A DNA stretch of 64,000 bases from Chitinophaga dinghuensis (GCF_003259435.1 NZ_QLMA01000002.1:806001-870000); one strand, 5' to 3'. Shown: positions 8,460-17,469, numbered from the stretch's first letter. Notes: a model not told the origin generated them from the letters alone. Numbers and translations: made by a program.

Positions 8460-9392
8460 TCAGAGGGTTTTAATGTATTCTTTATAGCGGTTATAGAGGT
8501 GTCCGGCCTGAAGGTAGGCGGATTGCGGGCTCATGAAATGGGAGAACTCAAAGGTGATTGCTTTGTCGTAACCCGCTTTACGAGCGGCTTCCAGCTTCAT
8601 ACGCAGTTTTTCAAATTTGATAGGAAAGAATTTGATGGGCATGTCTCTGTCAAAGGATTCGGCGTTGGTCCAGCATTGGATACCGTATTTATCTGCGATT
8701 TTCTTATTCACTTCGAAGAAATCCGGCAACTCGTAGAATTCGATGTGGCCGTCCTGGAATGCGCATGCATCCACTACGCCTTTGATGCCGTCGAAGATTT
8801 CGCTCCATTCGGCTTCGTGTTGTTTGAGAGATACGGCATCTTCTTTAGATAATGAACCAGAAGCGGCCATCACTGCCTTTTTTCCATCAATCCATGGAGA
8901 AATGAGGGTTGGCAGTCCCCCTGAAATATCTTTACAATGCTTTCCCAGTTTAGCATACAGGTCTATTACTTTTCCTGTTCTGCGACTCACTTCCTGTGTG
9001 AGATACCAGCCCTGGAAAGATTTATGATGACCATATGTTTTCCACACTTCATCGATTACTTTCAGGTTGATGTCTACTTCTTTCTGGAAATCCCCGTTCC
9101 ACCAGTATTTGCCGCTATCATAGAGGCCGAAGTAAAATTTCATATGGTGTTTGTCTGCCAGTTCGAGAAACATTTTCACCAGATCGACAGGCGGTTCATA
9201 GCAGTATTCTTCCTTCATCAAAACTTTGGAAGGATAGGTGAGCCAACGCTGAAACCCACTACGGATAAGGAATACGGTATCGATGCCAATGGCTTTCATA
9301 TGGGAGAAGTCTGCATCCCATTCTGCGCGTCCCCAGTTCTGATGGGGGATATCATGACTTATTTCATCGAGGAAGGTGCCTGTTATTTTCAT
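8460..9392 (-). CDS. DUF4434 domain protein, TIM-barrel glycosidase-like
   Basis: From the ATG at 9392 (MKITGTFLDEI) the protein has 310 residues; the frame runs on to a TTG at 9416, which is less likely. Sequence landmarks (GIDTVFLIRSG, YFGLYDSGKYW, GWYLTQEV, a C-terminal TFEFSHFMSP) fit DUF4434, a TIM-barrel family related to glycoside hydrolases. Acidic residues at strand ends, such as QEV and FEF, could be catalytic, but this is inference. It has no signal peptide, so it should act in the cytoplasm after uptake, unlike the exported SGNH and FAD proteins beside it. Confidence 0.8.
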   Translation of the reverse strand: MKITGTFLDEISHDIPHQNWGRAEWDADFSHMKAIGIDTVFLIRSGFQRWLTYPSKVLMKEEYCYEPPVDLVKMFLELADKHHMKFYFGLYDSGKYWWNGDFQKEVDINLKVIDEVWKTYGHHKSFQGWYLTQEVSRRTGKVIDLYAKLGKHCKDISGGLPTLISPWIDGKKAVMAASGSLSKEDAVSLKQHEAEWSEIFDGIKGVVDACAFQDGHIEFYELPDFFEVNKKIADKYGIQCWTNAESFDRDMPIKFFPIKFEKLRMKLEAARKAGYDKAITFEFSHFMSPQSAYLQAGHLYNRYKEYIKTL

Positions 9393-9416
9393 GGTAATAA
9401 TTTTATCAGTTAGCAA

Positions 9417-10109
9417 TCAGAGATAATGATGCTGGCGTAAATAGTTGGTCCAGCGGATGTATGCAGCAGCGGTCAGGTGTATCCCGTCATAGGTATATGC
9501 AGCGGGCATCTGGCCGTCTTTATCTGCGAGCAGATCATATAGGTTGATAAATGGGATCTGTTGCTCAACGGCCAGTGCTTTCACTGCTGCATTCATTGTT
9601 CTTATTTCTTCATTGGTACCTGTATAATAGTCTCGGTTGATGATGGATTCATTGATTGGTAATACGCTTTGGATATAGATTTTAGTGGTTGGTGAAACTG
9701 ATCTGGTGATCGCCAGAATGCGTCGGTAGTTCTGTAGCGTCAGTGCCAGCGGGATTTTCCGTCCTATGTCGTTGACGCCGATCATCAGAAAAATTTTTGC
9801 TGGTTGGGAGGACAATACTTCATCCATTCTGGCGAGTATGCCATAACTGATATCGCCGGCGATACCACGGTTACGCACATGTGGATTTCCTGTCAGCTCT
9901 GCCCAGTCGCCCCAATGGGTAATACTGTTTCCCAGGAAAATGATTTCGTTCTTAGTATCCGGCAATCCTTTGAAGTAGGCCAGCCTGGAGTCATACAGAT
10001 AGTTGTGATACGTGGAATCGAATGCCGCTTTGGCGGTATCATGAACCTGGGCATTGCATAACGTGGACAAGACAATGCCACAGGCCATGAATGAAAGGTG
10101 TGTTTTCAT
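9417..10109 (-). CDS. Secreted SGNH/GDSL hydrolase (acylesterase)
   Basis: This 230-residue protein has a Sec signal peptide (to about residue 20, LCNAQ). The SGNH blocks are intact: block I FLGNSIT with the nucleophilic serine (GNS instead of GDS), the glycine block GIAGD, block III GVND, and block V DGIHLT with the Asp-His pair. Such enzymes remove acetyl or other acyl groups from sugars, as in sialate or rhamnogalacturonan acetylesterases. In this operon a periplasmic deacetylase acting on the incoming glycan is the simplest reading. It lies 5 bp downstream of the FAD oxidoreductase gene. Confidence 0.88.
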   Translation of the reverse strand: MKTHLSFMACGIVLSTLCNAQVHDTAKAAFDSTYHNYLYDSRLAYFKGLPDTKNEIIFLGNSITHWGDWAELTGNPHVRNRGIAGDISYGILARMDEVLSSQPAKIFLMIGVNDIGRKIPLALTLQNYRRILAITRSVSPTTKIYIQSVLPINESIINRDYYTGTNEEIRTMNAAVKALAVEQQIPFINLYDLLADKDGQMPAAYTYDGIHLTAAAYIRWTNYLRQHHYL

Positions 10110-10114
10110 AGATA

Positions 10115-11986
10115 TTATTTCAGGAGATGTCCGTTGAAATCTACCTGTTGGTCAAAAGGATGCAGGAAGTAATCGGTCATGATGGCCGTCTGTTCCCGGT
10201 TTAGAGCCTTCCGTGCCTGGAAAATGGCTCCGGGTTGTAATCTGTTCCAGTTTTCCAGAAAGCTATTAATAGAAATATCTTTTACGCCGGCAATTTTCAG
10301 AGCCTGCACCATAAATTCTGGTGTCAGGTCTTCGCCGGTAGGATCTAATCTTTTTACAGCAGGGTAGTAGGTTTTCAGGCCTTCTACATATTCGTATTCA
10401 CTGATAGCTCGATTTGGATAGAACCAGGTTTGGTTGGCCCATGTATATGCGATGCCTGTACCGCGCATGATACCGGTAGCGCCTATACGTTGAATGGCGG
10501 CAAAGCTTTTATCTTCTGGTTTCACGTCCATATAGGGCATCAGGTAAACGCCTGCGCGGAGGAGCGTATCTTGTATTTCTCTCACTTTTACATCCTTAGG
10601 TTGGATATTATGATGTATGCAGATAGCAGCTAATGCGCCTGCGGCCTGTCCTAGCTGCAATACCACGGGTTGTAGCCTGGTAGCGCCATTGACGATATTG
10701 GTAACGCTGATGCTTTTTTCTGCCACGATGAAAGAAGAGGTCTGTTCCGGGATGAGGGATCCCAGTGGAATATTATAGGAAGGCACTTTGGCTTTGCCGA
10801 AATCGATTTTGGGCACAGCGGGATCTTTGCTTTGGTGATGATCGATGGGATAGTCGCCCACGGCAATGCCTGTACGATAAAATGCTTCTTGTTGATCGAA
10901 TGGTTTGGAGATATGGTTAATTGTAAGTGTAGTAATACCTTTTAAGCGACGTGATTCGCGGTAATAAGGAATGAATGGTAATTTGTCTGGTGTCGGATAC
11001 TCGTCATCTGCGATGCCGAGGTGTTTATAGCCCAGGGCTGTCTGCAGGTAATAGAGATATTGCATGGTGTGCAGTTTGGCCTTTTTGAGGGCTTCTGTTC
11101 TTTGCTCCCGCGTCATTTCTATGACATTCAGCGGATAGTCGTTACCACATCCCGGCCAGTTTATCATATATTTATGATTGGGAAGTTTGCCATACTCCAT
11201 CATTTTATTGCAGTCAATTTTGCCATTGTTGGTATTGCCGTAAGGATTGGAGGCACTACAGCAGCATAGAAAAGGCGTCGGATCATATCCGGCTGGTTTA
11301 GGAATGGTTTTATCGGCGCCAGTGCCATAATCTTTGAGTGTCACAACGTAGGTAAGTGCCTGGATATAGTTATTGGCTTCCAGTGGCGCTACCTCTTCTT
11401 TAGTTTCGGTGCGACTATCCATCCCCGTTTTGTAAGCGGTACCTGTTGTTGCCATGATGTCGCCGAGTTCGGTGGCATCTATCAGTATATTAGCGATGAT
11501 GGATTGAGTGCGTTTCCCTTTAGTGTAGGTAACGATCCATTTATTATTTTCTTTTTTGACGTTTGTCCAGTGAGCATCATAGAGGACGGACAGTGATTTT
11601 TCGGCAGCGACCATACTTTTCAGAATACTGTCGCCAACAGAGGGTTCAAATAACGTATTACTTACCCAACCGGTGGACATGGCGGCCAGGCTACCATAGT
11701 GTTGACTAAGTCTGGTTCTGAATTCGCCCCAAAGGCCGGAGGGAAGGTTATTATTACCATCAATGGCCGATACGCCGGCGCCGGTGAGCATTCCGCCCAG
11801 CCAGGTACTTTCTTCCAGGATGGTGGTTTTAACGCCCATTCTTGCGGCTTGTATACCGGCTGTTGTTCCGGATGCGCCTCCGCCTATGATCAGGATGTCT
11901 GTTTGCGTTTGCTGAGCATAGGCCGTAGTACAGGATAGGCATAGTGATAGCAGTGTTCCGTGGATTAAGGTTGATAAATGTTTCAT
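10115..11986 (-). CDS. Exported FAD-dependent oxidoreductase (FAD_oxidored type)
   Basis: This 623-residue protein has a signal peptide (cleavage near TAYAQ), followed at once by a Rossmann FAD motif (IIGGGASGTTAGIQAARMG) and the segment EESTWLGGMLTGAG. The layout fits PF12831-type proteins, which in many genomes are labelled FAD-dependent oxidoreductase or, by old transfer, xanthan lyase. A C-terminal helical segment from about residue 480 follows. An FAD enzyme exported through Sec must fold outside the cytoplasm, which is unusual. It leads the six-gene operon, so it should be made in the largest amount. It presumably oxidises the sugar substrate, but donor and acceptor are unknown. Confidence 0.85.
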   Translation of the reverse strand: MKHLSTLIHGTLLSLCLSCTTAYAQQTQTDILIIGGGASGTTAGIQAARMGVKTTILEESTWLGGMLTGAGVSAIDGNNNLPSGLWGEFRTRLSQHYGSLAAMSTGWVSNTLFEPSVGDSILKSMVAAEKSLSVLYDAHWTNVKKENNKWIVTYTKGKRTQSIIANILIDATELGDIMATTGTAYKTGMDSRTETKEEVAPLEANNYIQALTYVVTLKDYGTGADKTIPKPAGYDPTPFLCCCSASNPYGNTNNGKIDCNKMMEYGKLPNHKYMINWPGCGNDYPLNVIEMTREQRTEALKKAKLHTMQYLYYLQTALGYKHLGIADDEYPTPDKLPFIPYYRESRRLKGITTLTINHISKPFDQQEAFYRTGIAVGDYPIDHHQSKDPAVPKIDFGKAKVPSYNIPLGSLIPEQTSSFIVAEKSISVTNIVNGATRLQPVVLQLGQAAGALAAICIHHNIQPKDVKVREIQDTLLRAGVYLMPYMDVKPEDKSFAAIQRIGATGIMRGTGIAYTWANQTWFYPNRAISEYEYVEGLKTYYPAVKRLDPTGEDLTPEFMVQALKIAGVKDISINSFLENWNRLQPGAIFQARKALNREQTAIMTDYFLHPFDQQVDFNGHLLK

Positions 11987-12063
11987 AGTAGAACTAAAGT
12001 AAATAAATAAATTTAAAAACTATAGTAACTACTTAATATAATTTTTTTATTAACCCGGATTAG

Positions 12064-12094
12064 GAAAATAATTTTCAAAAAGATGAAATTTTCA
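12064..12094. promoter_or_regulatory. Two palindromes between the catabolic operon and the ROK gene
   Basis: GAAAAT-A-ATTTTC (12064-12076) and TGAAA-T-TTTCA (12084-12094) are odd perfect palindromes sharing the GAAA/TTTC half-site, with centres 19 bp apart. A third small one, TAGT-A-ACTA, lies at 12023-12031. The region is very AT-rich, so chance is possible, but this is where a ROK repressor would be expected to bind. Confidence 0.4.
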
Positions 12095-12189
12095 TTAATT
12101 ATTCGATTTTTGCTTAATATATTTTAATAAAAATTAAAATTCAGGGGCTTAAATTGGATCAAAAAACACGCAAAAGCAATAAACCGGTT

Positions 12190-13413
12190 ATGTCTAAAAC
12201 ATTTTTTGAAGAGCTAAACAGTGAAAATGTCACCGGAGTAGCGTACAAGAACATCAACCTGAAGAAGGCCGCCCTGGCCTATTTTGCCAATATTGGCAAT
12301 GCGACTATTGCGGATATGTGCAAGGAGCTTAACCTCAGCGCCCCTAAAGTAACCACCCTGTTGAACGACCTGATCCAGGACGGACTTGTAAAGGACTATG
12401 GAAAAGTAGAATCCACCGGAGGAAGAAAGCCTAATCTGTATGGTTTGGTGCCAGACTCTGCTTTTTTTATCGGTGTGGATATCAAGCAGAATCACCTGAA
12501 TCTGGGACTATCCGATTTGCAGAAAAACCTTATTCGCACCGTTGAAGACTTGCCTTATAAGCTGGATAACAACAAAGAATCGCTGGAACAACTTTGTCAC
12601 CATATCAATCAGTTCATTACTGATTTACCCGTACCCAGAGAGAAAATATTGGGCATTGGGATTAACCTGAGTGGCCGTATTAATTATGCCACTGGTTACA
12701 GCTATAGTTTCTTTCATTTTGATGAGGAGCCACTGAGCAAGATCATTGAAGCCAAAATAGGTATCCGCGTATTCCTGGAGAATGATTCCCGGGCGATGGC
12801 GTATGGGGAGTTTTGTTCCGATTCTGTGCATGGGGAAAAGAATGTATTATTTCTGAACCTGGATCACGGGATAGGGATGGGCGTGTTGATAGATGGTAAG
12901 CTGTATTATGGTAAGTCTGGTTATTCCGGAGAGTTTGGCCATATCCCATTGTTTGATAACGAGATTATTTGTCATTGCGGTAAGAAAGGTTGTCTGGAAA
13001 CAGAGGCTTCCGGATGGGCGCTGGTACGGATGTTCCGCCAGAAGTTGGAAGAGGGTTCCTCTTCATTACTTAGTCGCCGAAATATGCAGCCTTCAGAAAT
13101 AGGTTTACAGGATATTATCCATGCCGCCAATCATGACGACGTATTGGCCATTGAGCTGATCGCCAGGATTGGAGAGAACCTTGGACGTGGGATTGCCTTA
13201 CTGATTAATATTTTCAACCCTGAGCTGGTTATTTTAGGAGGAAGTCTGGCCGCTACGGAAGACTATATCCGCCTGCCTATAAAAAGCGCTATCAATAAAT
13301 ATTCGCTGAGTCTGGTGAATAACGATACCAAGCTGAAGATTTCCCGTTTGGGAGAGCGTGCTGGAATCATAGGCGCCTGCTTGCTGGTGCGTAATAAAGT
13401 CTTGATAAGTTAA
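12190..13413 (+). CDS. ROK family transcriptional repressor
   Basis: The protein has an N-terminal winged helix (about residues 20-80, with ATIADMCKELNLSAPKVTTL as the recognition part) and a ROK sugar-kinase-like domain. The ROK zinc motif is present (HIPLFDNEIICHCGKKGCLE), as are the ATP/sugar-domain landmarks GIGINLSG, LENDSRAMA and GGSLAA. The ATG at 12190 gives 407 residues; an in-frame TTG at 12154 would add 12 mostly polar residues. NagC-type ROK repressors respond to amino sugars or their phosphates. Divergent from the epimerase/permease operon, it is its likely regulator. Confidence 0.9.
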   Translation: MSKTFFEELNSENVTGVAYKNINLKKAALAYFANIGNATIADMCKELNLSAPKVTTLLNDLIQDGLVKDYGKVESTGGRKPNLYGLVPDSAFFIGVDIKQNHLNLGLSDLQKNLIRTVEDLPYKLDNNKESLEQLCHHINQFITDLPVPREKILGIGINLSGRINYATGYSYSFFHFDEEPLSKIIEAKIGIRVFLENDSRAMAYGEFCSDSVHGEKNVLFLNLDHGIGMGVLIDGKLYYGKSGYSGEFGHIPLFDNEIICHCGKKGCLETEASGWALVRMFRQKLEEGSSSLLSRRNMQPSEIGLQDIIHAANHDDVLAIELIARIGENLGRGIALLINIFNPELVILGGSLAATEDYIRLPIKSAINKYSLSLVNNDTKLKISRLGERAGIIGACLLVRNKVLIS

Positions 13414-13475
13414 CATAATTGGATAGGGTTTTTCGGTAACTTTAGTTCCTTCCTGTAATCCTAAATCATATTGTT

Positions 13476-13895
13476 ATGTCAGTTCTTAATGCGTATCTCA
13501 CATTCAACGGCAATTGTGCCGAAGCGATGAATTTTTATAAGGATATCATTGGAGGCGAACTTCAGGTGATGTCGGTGAAAGATTCTCCTATGAAAGATCA
13601 GGTGCCTGAAGCGTTTCACAACCAAGTGATGCATGCTTATTTGCAGAAAGGCGATTTGAAACTGATGGCTAGCGACGCTATGAATGGCGATCCAGTTACC
13701 ACCGGTTCAAATGTAAGTCTGGCCCTTGGTTCAGACGATGTGAATGAGGCAGATCAAATTTTTAATGGACTGTCGGCCGGTGGGAAAATAACGATGCCAA
13801 TGGGCGAAACTTTCTTCGCAAAACGTTTCGGTATGTTGACAGACAAGTATGGTCTTAACTGGATGATTAATGTAGATAAGCCGATGCCTTTATAA
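13476..13895 (+). CDS. VOC/PhnB-like glyoxalase-fold protein
   Basis: The protein has 139 residues with the two beta-alpha-beta-beta-beta modules of the vicinal-oxygen-chelate fold. MSVLNAYLTFNGNCAEAMNF at the start and the C-terminal FGMLTDKYGLNWMIN are typical of PhnB/DUF3188-type proteins. Function within this subgroup is usually unknown. It stands alone and is followed by its own terminator, which overlaps the end of the convergent next gene. Confidence 0.88.
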   Translation: MSVLNAYLTFNGNCAEAMNFYKDIIGGELQVMSVKDSPMKDQVPEAFHNQVMHAYLQKGDLKLMASDAMNGDPVTTGSNVSLALGSDDVNEADQIFNGLSAGGKITMPMGETFFAKRFGMLTDKYGLNWMINVDKPMPL

Positions 13896-13919
13896 CGGTA
13901 ACGAATCTATTATAAAATG

Positions 13920-13954
13920 AGCCTGACGTGAATGGATATACGTCAGGCTTTTTT
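13920..13954 (+). terminator. Terminator of the VOC gene
   Basis: AGCCTGACGT and ACGTCAGGCT are perfect 10-bp arms around a 10-base loop, followed by a TTTTT run on the plus strand. It overlaps the stop region of the convergent gene at 13943. Confidence 0.8.
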
Positions 13955-14527
13955 CTTGTTGAAATAATCAATTCTGATACCTTTCTCACTGTATGAAATG
14001 ACCTCCAATAGCCGTCTTTGCCGGGTGTCTTCTCTTTTGGCACTGATGATGTACCAGATAGCGACACGTTGATAAGAAGGAGCGAGATTACTATGAAATT
14101 TCCAGGCAGTCTTGTTGGCCTTGAATTGTTTTTCGCTGGCTGGGTCTAAAACGATACTGGCCTTATCCTGCTCGAAGGAGTATACTTTGGATTTATGTTC
14201 CTGGCGTTTCTGGAAGATAGCCAGTCCGGCTGGATGCATTAAGCCTTGTGCCTGGAGGGTTTCGACTTTTTTAATATTAATAGCGCTCCAAATGCTTCCC
14301 ACCTTACGATGTGTAAAGCGAATGGTATAACTGTGTTCATCCCGTGATTTTCTAACGGCGTCTATCCAACCGAAACAGATAGCCTGGTCTACAGATTCGG
14401 ACCATGTCATACTGGGTTTCCCACTGCCCACTTTATAGAAGCCTACCAGTAGTTCCTTTTCTTTTTCGTGATTTTTTTCCAGCCACTTGCGGAATTCTTT
14501 GGGAGTGGCGAAGAATGTAGGTTCCAT
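13943..14527 (-). CDS. YdeI/OmpD-associated (OmdA) family protein
   Basis: The 194-residue soluble protein carries the YdeI-like signature: TPKEFRKWLEKNHEKEKELL at the start, then SWSESVDQAICFGWIDAVRK-type sequence (WSESVDQAICFGWIDA) and RFTHRKVGSIWSAINIKK. The C-terminal OmdA part follows (WYIISAKREDTRQRRL). The biochemical role of the family is not established; some members are linked to bacteriocin or peptide stress. It is a single gene, convergent with the VOC gene. Confidence 0.85.
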   Translation of the reverse strand: MEPTFFATPKEFRKWLEKNHEKEKELLVGFYKVGSGKPSMTWSESVDQAICFGWIDAVRKSRDEHSYTIRFTHRKVGSIWSAINIKKVETLQAQGLMHPAGLAIFQKRQEHKSKVYSFEQDKASIVLDPASEKQFKANKTAWKFHSNLAPSYQRVAIWYIISAKREDTRQRRLLEVISYSEKGIRIDYFNKKKA

Positions 14528-14629
14528 AGATAATCGTTTAATTCTAAAGTTACTATGCAGGATTTATATTCTCCTGATTAAAGTAAAAATCTTTCATTTG
14601 CAGCAGAGCATAAAATTATCTTATACCTT

Positions 14630-15766
14630 ATGAAACATCTGTTACTGTTATTGGTAATTATGATTACCGGAGGAAAGTTGTTAGCCCAGACACCAGCTAT
14701 TTCTCAACGTACTTATTACACGAATATTGAAATTGCAGGTCAGACACGTGATGACTGGGCAGAAGATTATATATTATTACATCCGGCCTATAATGGTGTG
14801 CTATTGGGGCAATGGACAGTAATGGGACGGATAAGTGCGGTTCGTGGAGGGGAAGCATCCTGGAATCGCAAATGGTCCGTAGAGGTAAATACTTCTTCCT
14901 CATATAATTCTGACAGAGGGAGCCTGGTATCATATAACGAACCGGCTAAGCTGGTTACACTAAACTATAATGGAACGAAATACCTCGCCATACAGATAGC
15001 CAAATCATCTTCATTATATGGTTTCTCATTTACAGGATGGGTGGAATGGTTCACCCTTAAATTGGTAATGGGAACAGATGTCAGCAATGTGCAAGATTTC
15101 CAGGATTATGATCCAATTACTATTCCCAAGTCACTGGTAGTGGATAATTCGGGCCGCACGCTGGCCACCCTCGCCAATCCTAATATTTATAAAAATAATG
15201 CAGTCATTATAAACACTTCTACCAGCGGCATGCAGATTTCAGCACCATCTACCGTGGAGAATTTATTTGCAGGAGGTCATCATCTTGAATTTGTTTCTCC
15301 AAATTATACGGGCGGGATGGGCATCTCTGTTGGTCAAAACAACAGTGCATTCCTTCAGGCTTTTTCTCCAACGTTGGAAAATGGCAGTATCTTCCTAAAT
15401 CCTAATGGCGGTAGTATTGGAATTGGTGTGCATGATGCTAAAGGCCATAAACTAGCTGTTGGCGGAGATATTATCGCTGAAAAAATAGTAGTGAAGAACC
15501 AGCAGAATTGGCCCGATTTTGTTTTTGAGAAAGATTATCAGCTGCCCTCCTTGCAGGAAGTAGCCACTTATATCAATGCACATAAACATCTCCCTGAAAT
15601 GCCCACGGCTGTGGAAATTAAAGAAAGTGGCATAGACCTGGAAACCATCAATGCCAGGTTACTCCAAAAAGTAGAGGAACTGACATTGTATCTGATTCAG
15701 CTGGATAAAGAAAATAAAGCGCTGAAGGAAGAAGTGAAAGAGATAAAAGCGACATTGAAGAAATAA
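14630..15766 (+). CDS. Secreted tail-fibre-like protein with a C-terminal coiled-coil module
   Basis: The 378-residue protein has a signal peptide (ending near LLAQT). Residues 20-160 are a beta-rich domain without a known family. Near 270 there is a short GIGVHDAKGHKLAVGGDI stretch. The C-terminus contains a module very common in Bacteroidota fibre-like proteins (WPDFVFEKDYQLPSLQEV, HLPEMPTAVEIKESGIDL), then a coiled coil to the end. The module resembles the intramolecular-chaperone region of trimeric phage-type fibres, although an S74-type cleavage site was not identified. A surface role is likely; the partner is unknown. Confidence 0.8.
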   Translation: MKHLLLLLVIMITGGKLLAQTPAISQRTYYTNIEIAGQTRDDWAEDYILLHPAYNGVLLGQWTVMGRISAVRGGEASWNRKWSVEVNTSSSYNSDRGSLVSYNEPAKLVTLNYNGTKYLAIQIAKSSSLYGFSFTGWVEWFTLKLVMGTDVSNVQDFQDYDPITIPKSLVVDNSGRTLATLANPNIYKNNAVIINTSTSGMQISAPSTVENLFAGGHHLEFVSPNYTGGMGISVGQNNSAFLQAFSPTLENGSIFLNPNGGSIGIGVHDAKGHKLAVGGDIIAEKIVVKNQQNWPDFVFEKDYQLPSLQEVATYINAHKHLPEMPTAVEIKESGIDLETINARLLQKVEELTLYLIQLDKENKALKEEVKEIKATLKK

Positions 15767-15768
15767 AA

Positions 15769-15798
15769 AAAAAGCTGCTTCGAAAGAAGCAGCTTTTT
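15769..15798. terminator. Bidirectional terminator
   Basis: AAAAAGCTGCTT-CGAAAG-AAGCAGCTTTTT has a 12-bp stem with A and T runs on both sides. It ends the rightward fibre-like gene and, 10 bases away, the leftward tRNA-Ala. Confidence 0.85.
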
Positions 15799-15807
15799 GC
15801 TTTTGGG

Positions 15808-15880
15808 TGGAGGATAGCGGGCTCGAACCGCTCACCTCAAACATGCCATGCTTGCGCTCTACCAGATGAGCTAATCCCCC
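15808..15880 (-). tRNA. tRNA-Ala (GGC anticodon)
   Basis: The 73-base cloverleaf has acceptor GGGGGAT/ATCCTCC with one G-U pair. The D arm GCTC-GAGC is present. The anticodon stem CAAGC/GTTTG surrounds ATGGCAT, giving anticodon GGC. The T loop is GTTCGAGC. No CCA is encoded. It is downstream of the signalling operon but has its own promoter. Confidence 0.95.
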
Positions 15881-15912
15881 ATTGCAAGTTATCTTTAGTC
15901 CCTTGCGGGATG

Positions 15913-15942
15913 CAAAAATATATTTTTTCCTGGAAATCCAAA
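15913..15942 (-). promoter_or_regulatory. tRNA-Ala promoter
   Basis: On the minus strand TTTG (15939-15942), an 18-bp spacer and TATTTTTG (15913-15920) match the consensus. It lies between the receiver gene and the tRNA. Confidence 0.7.
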
Positions 15943-15946
15943 CAAT

Positions 15947-16366
15947 TTAAACAAAATCTTTAAAAATTCCTTCCACCGTTTCTCTCAGTTCCTTTAGCAG
16001 TAAGGGTTTTCGCAGTAATCTTACTACCAGCGGATTGGCATTTGTACGGGTAATATCTCCATAATCCAGGGTGGACGACACCATTATGACATGGCATTGC
16101 GACTTAATTTTCTGCGGGTAGGTATCAAAAGCCTGTAGAAATTCGAAGCCATCCATCTCCGGCATCTGGATATCCAGCAGGATAACAGTAGGAGGGATAC
16201 GTGGCAGGGAAATATTACTGGAAAGGAATTCCAGCGCTTTGTTGGGATTCAGAAATGATAATACAGTTCTGCTGATCTGCTGAAAAGTGATTAATTTCTC
16301 ATGCAGCATCAGATCTATTTCATTATCATCGATCAATATGACTCTCAGATCAGGTATCGAATTCAT
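15947..16366 (-). CDS. Single-domain response regulator (receiver only)
   Basis: The 139-residue CheY-like protein has the acidic pair at 13-14 (LIDDNE), the phospho-acceptor aspartate at 65 (VILLDIQMPEMDG) and the conserved lysine at 120 (LLRKPL). There is no output domain, so it probably passes the phosphate on or acts by protein contact. It overlaps the upstream hybrid kinase gene by 14 to 17 bases, which suggests coupled translation. It is the last gene of the five-gene operon starting at 21505. Confidence 0.92.
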   Translation of the reverse strand: MNSIPDLRVILIDDNEIDLMLHEKLITFQQISRTVLSFLNPNKALEFLSSNISLPRIPPTVILLDIQMPEMDGFEFLQAFDTYPQKIKSQCHVIMVSSTLDYGDITRTNANPLVVRLLRKPLLLKELRETVEGIFKDFV

Positions 16367-17447
16367 TTCTGTTAGGAATAGTTATTTCAAATTGGGTGCC
16401 TTCACCATATTTGGACTCGACGTTGATAGTACCGCCAATCTTATTCAGTGCTTCTTTTACAATATAAAGACCTATGCCGCTGCCTGGTTTATTGTTATTC
16501 TTGGAGCGGAAAAACATCTTGAAGATATTATTCAAATGCTCGCTTAATATTCCGATACCATTATCTCGAATGCAAATGGTCGCTTTATGTGGCTCTACCT
16601 TTACTGCCAAATGCACCATGGGATTGGTTTCGTCCGGCTTTTGGTATTTAACAGCGTTTGAAATCAGATTGTTTAGGATAACGCTGATGCGGAAAGTATC
16701 TCCCCGGAACTCCAGTTCCTGGTCTACCTGGGTCTGGAAACGTATATCCGTGTTCTGTGGTTGGAATACGGTAATACAGTCGTTCAACAGATTATTAAAA
16801 TCTATCTTTTCATATTCTATTTCCAATCTGGAATTCCGGTAGTATTCAATGATCTTCTGGATAAACCCATCCAGCTTCAGCACACAGGTTTCGACCATAT
16901 TCAGATAGCCGTTCGGATCTGTTACGCTATTGTCCAGCCGGGAGAGATTGATAATGCCCAATACAGACATCAACGGAGAACGAAGATCGTGAGACGTGGA
17001 ATAAATGAATCTGTTTAGTTCATCATTGGTTTTTTCCAGTTCTGCAATCTTCTCTTTCAGTTGACGGCGGGTGGAATATATCTCGTAAGCGTTATTGATG
17101 GTCCGGTGCAGTTCATGCTCATCCCAGGGCTTCTTTATGTAGGAGAAGATATGACCTTTGTTGATGGCATCGATAATATCATCTACATCAGTATAACCAG
17201 TGAGGAGAATACGTATCGGATCAGGGAGAACATCCTTGATTTCGTTAAAGAATTCCACCCCGGTAGAAACGGGCATCTTCTGATCTGCAATGATGATATG
17301 CACCATTATTTCCTTCAGGAGCTGCTTCCCTTCTTGTGCGGAAGTAGCAGTGTAAATCTCATAACTCCTTCTAAAACTCGCCTTAAAAGCGTTCAGGTTA
17401 TGGATTTCATCATCAATGTAAAGTATTCTAATGCGGTTCTCTTTCAT
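16350..17447 (-). CDS. Receiver-histidine kinase hybrid (REC-HisKA-HATPase)
   Basis: Starting at the ATG at 17447, this is 365 residues. The receiver domain (1-120) has the acceptor aspartate at 55 (IIIADQKMP) and lysine in IKKPW. A short coiled coil follows, then the H-box STSHDLRSPL with histidine near 153, the N-box NLISNAVKY and the glycine boxes DNGIGI and GSGIGLYIV. It has no membrane segment, so it is a cytoplasmic kinase controlled by phosphorylation of its own N-terminal receiver. With its neighbours it could form a relay from the 7TM kinase to the lone receiver. Confidence 0.92.
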   Translation of the reverse strand: MKENRIRILYIDDEIHNLNAFKASFRRSYEIYTATSAQEGKQLLKEIMVHIIIADQKMPVSTGVEFFNEIKDVLPDPIRILLTGYTDVDDIIDAINKGHIFSYIKKPWDEHELHRTINNAYEIYSTRRQLKEKIAELEKTNDELNRFIYSTSHDLRSPLMSVLGIINLSRLDNSVTDPNGYLNMVETCVLKLDGFIQKIIEYYRNSRLEIEYEKIDFNNLLNDCITVFQPQNTDIRFQTQVDQELEFRGDTFRISVILNNLISNAVKYQKPDETNPMVHLAVKVEPHKATICIRDNGIGILSEHLNNIFKMFFRSKNNNKPGSGIGLYIVKEALNKIGGTINVESKYGEGTQFEITIPNRNEFDT

Positions 17448-17469
17448 CAATGGTAGTTATGGTTAAATA

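Noticed and set aside
5133..13413. Standard nan sialic acid operon
   Set aside because: No neuraminate lyase or sialidase is present and there are extra oxidoreductase and DUF4434 genes, so the name would overstate the evidence.
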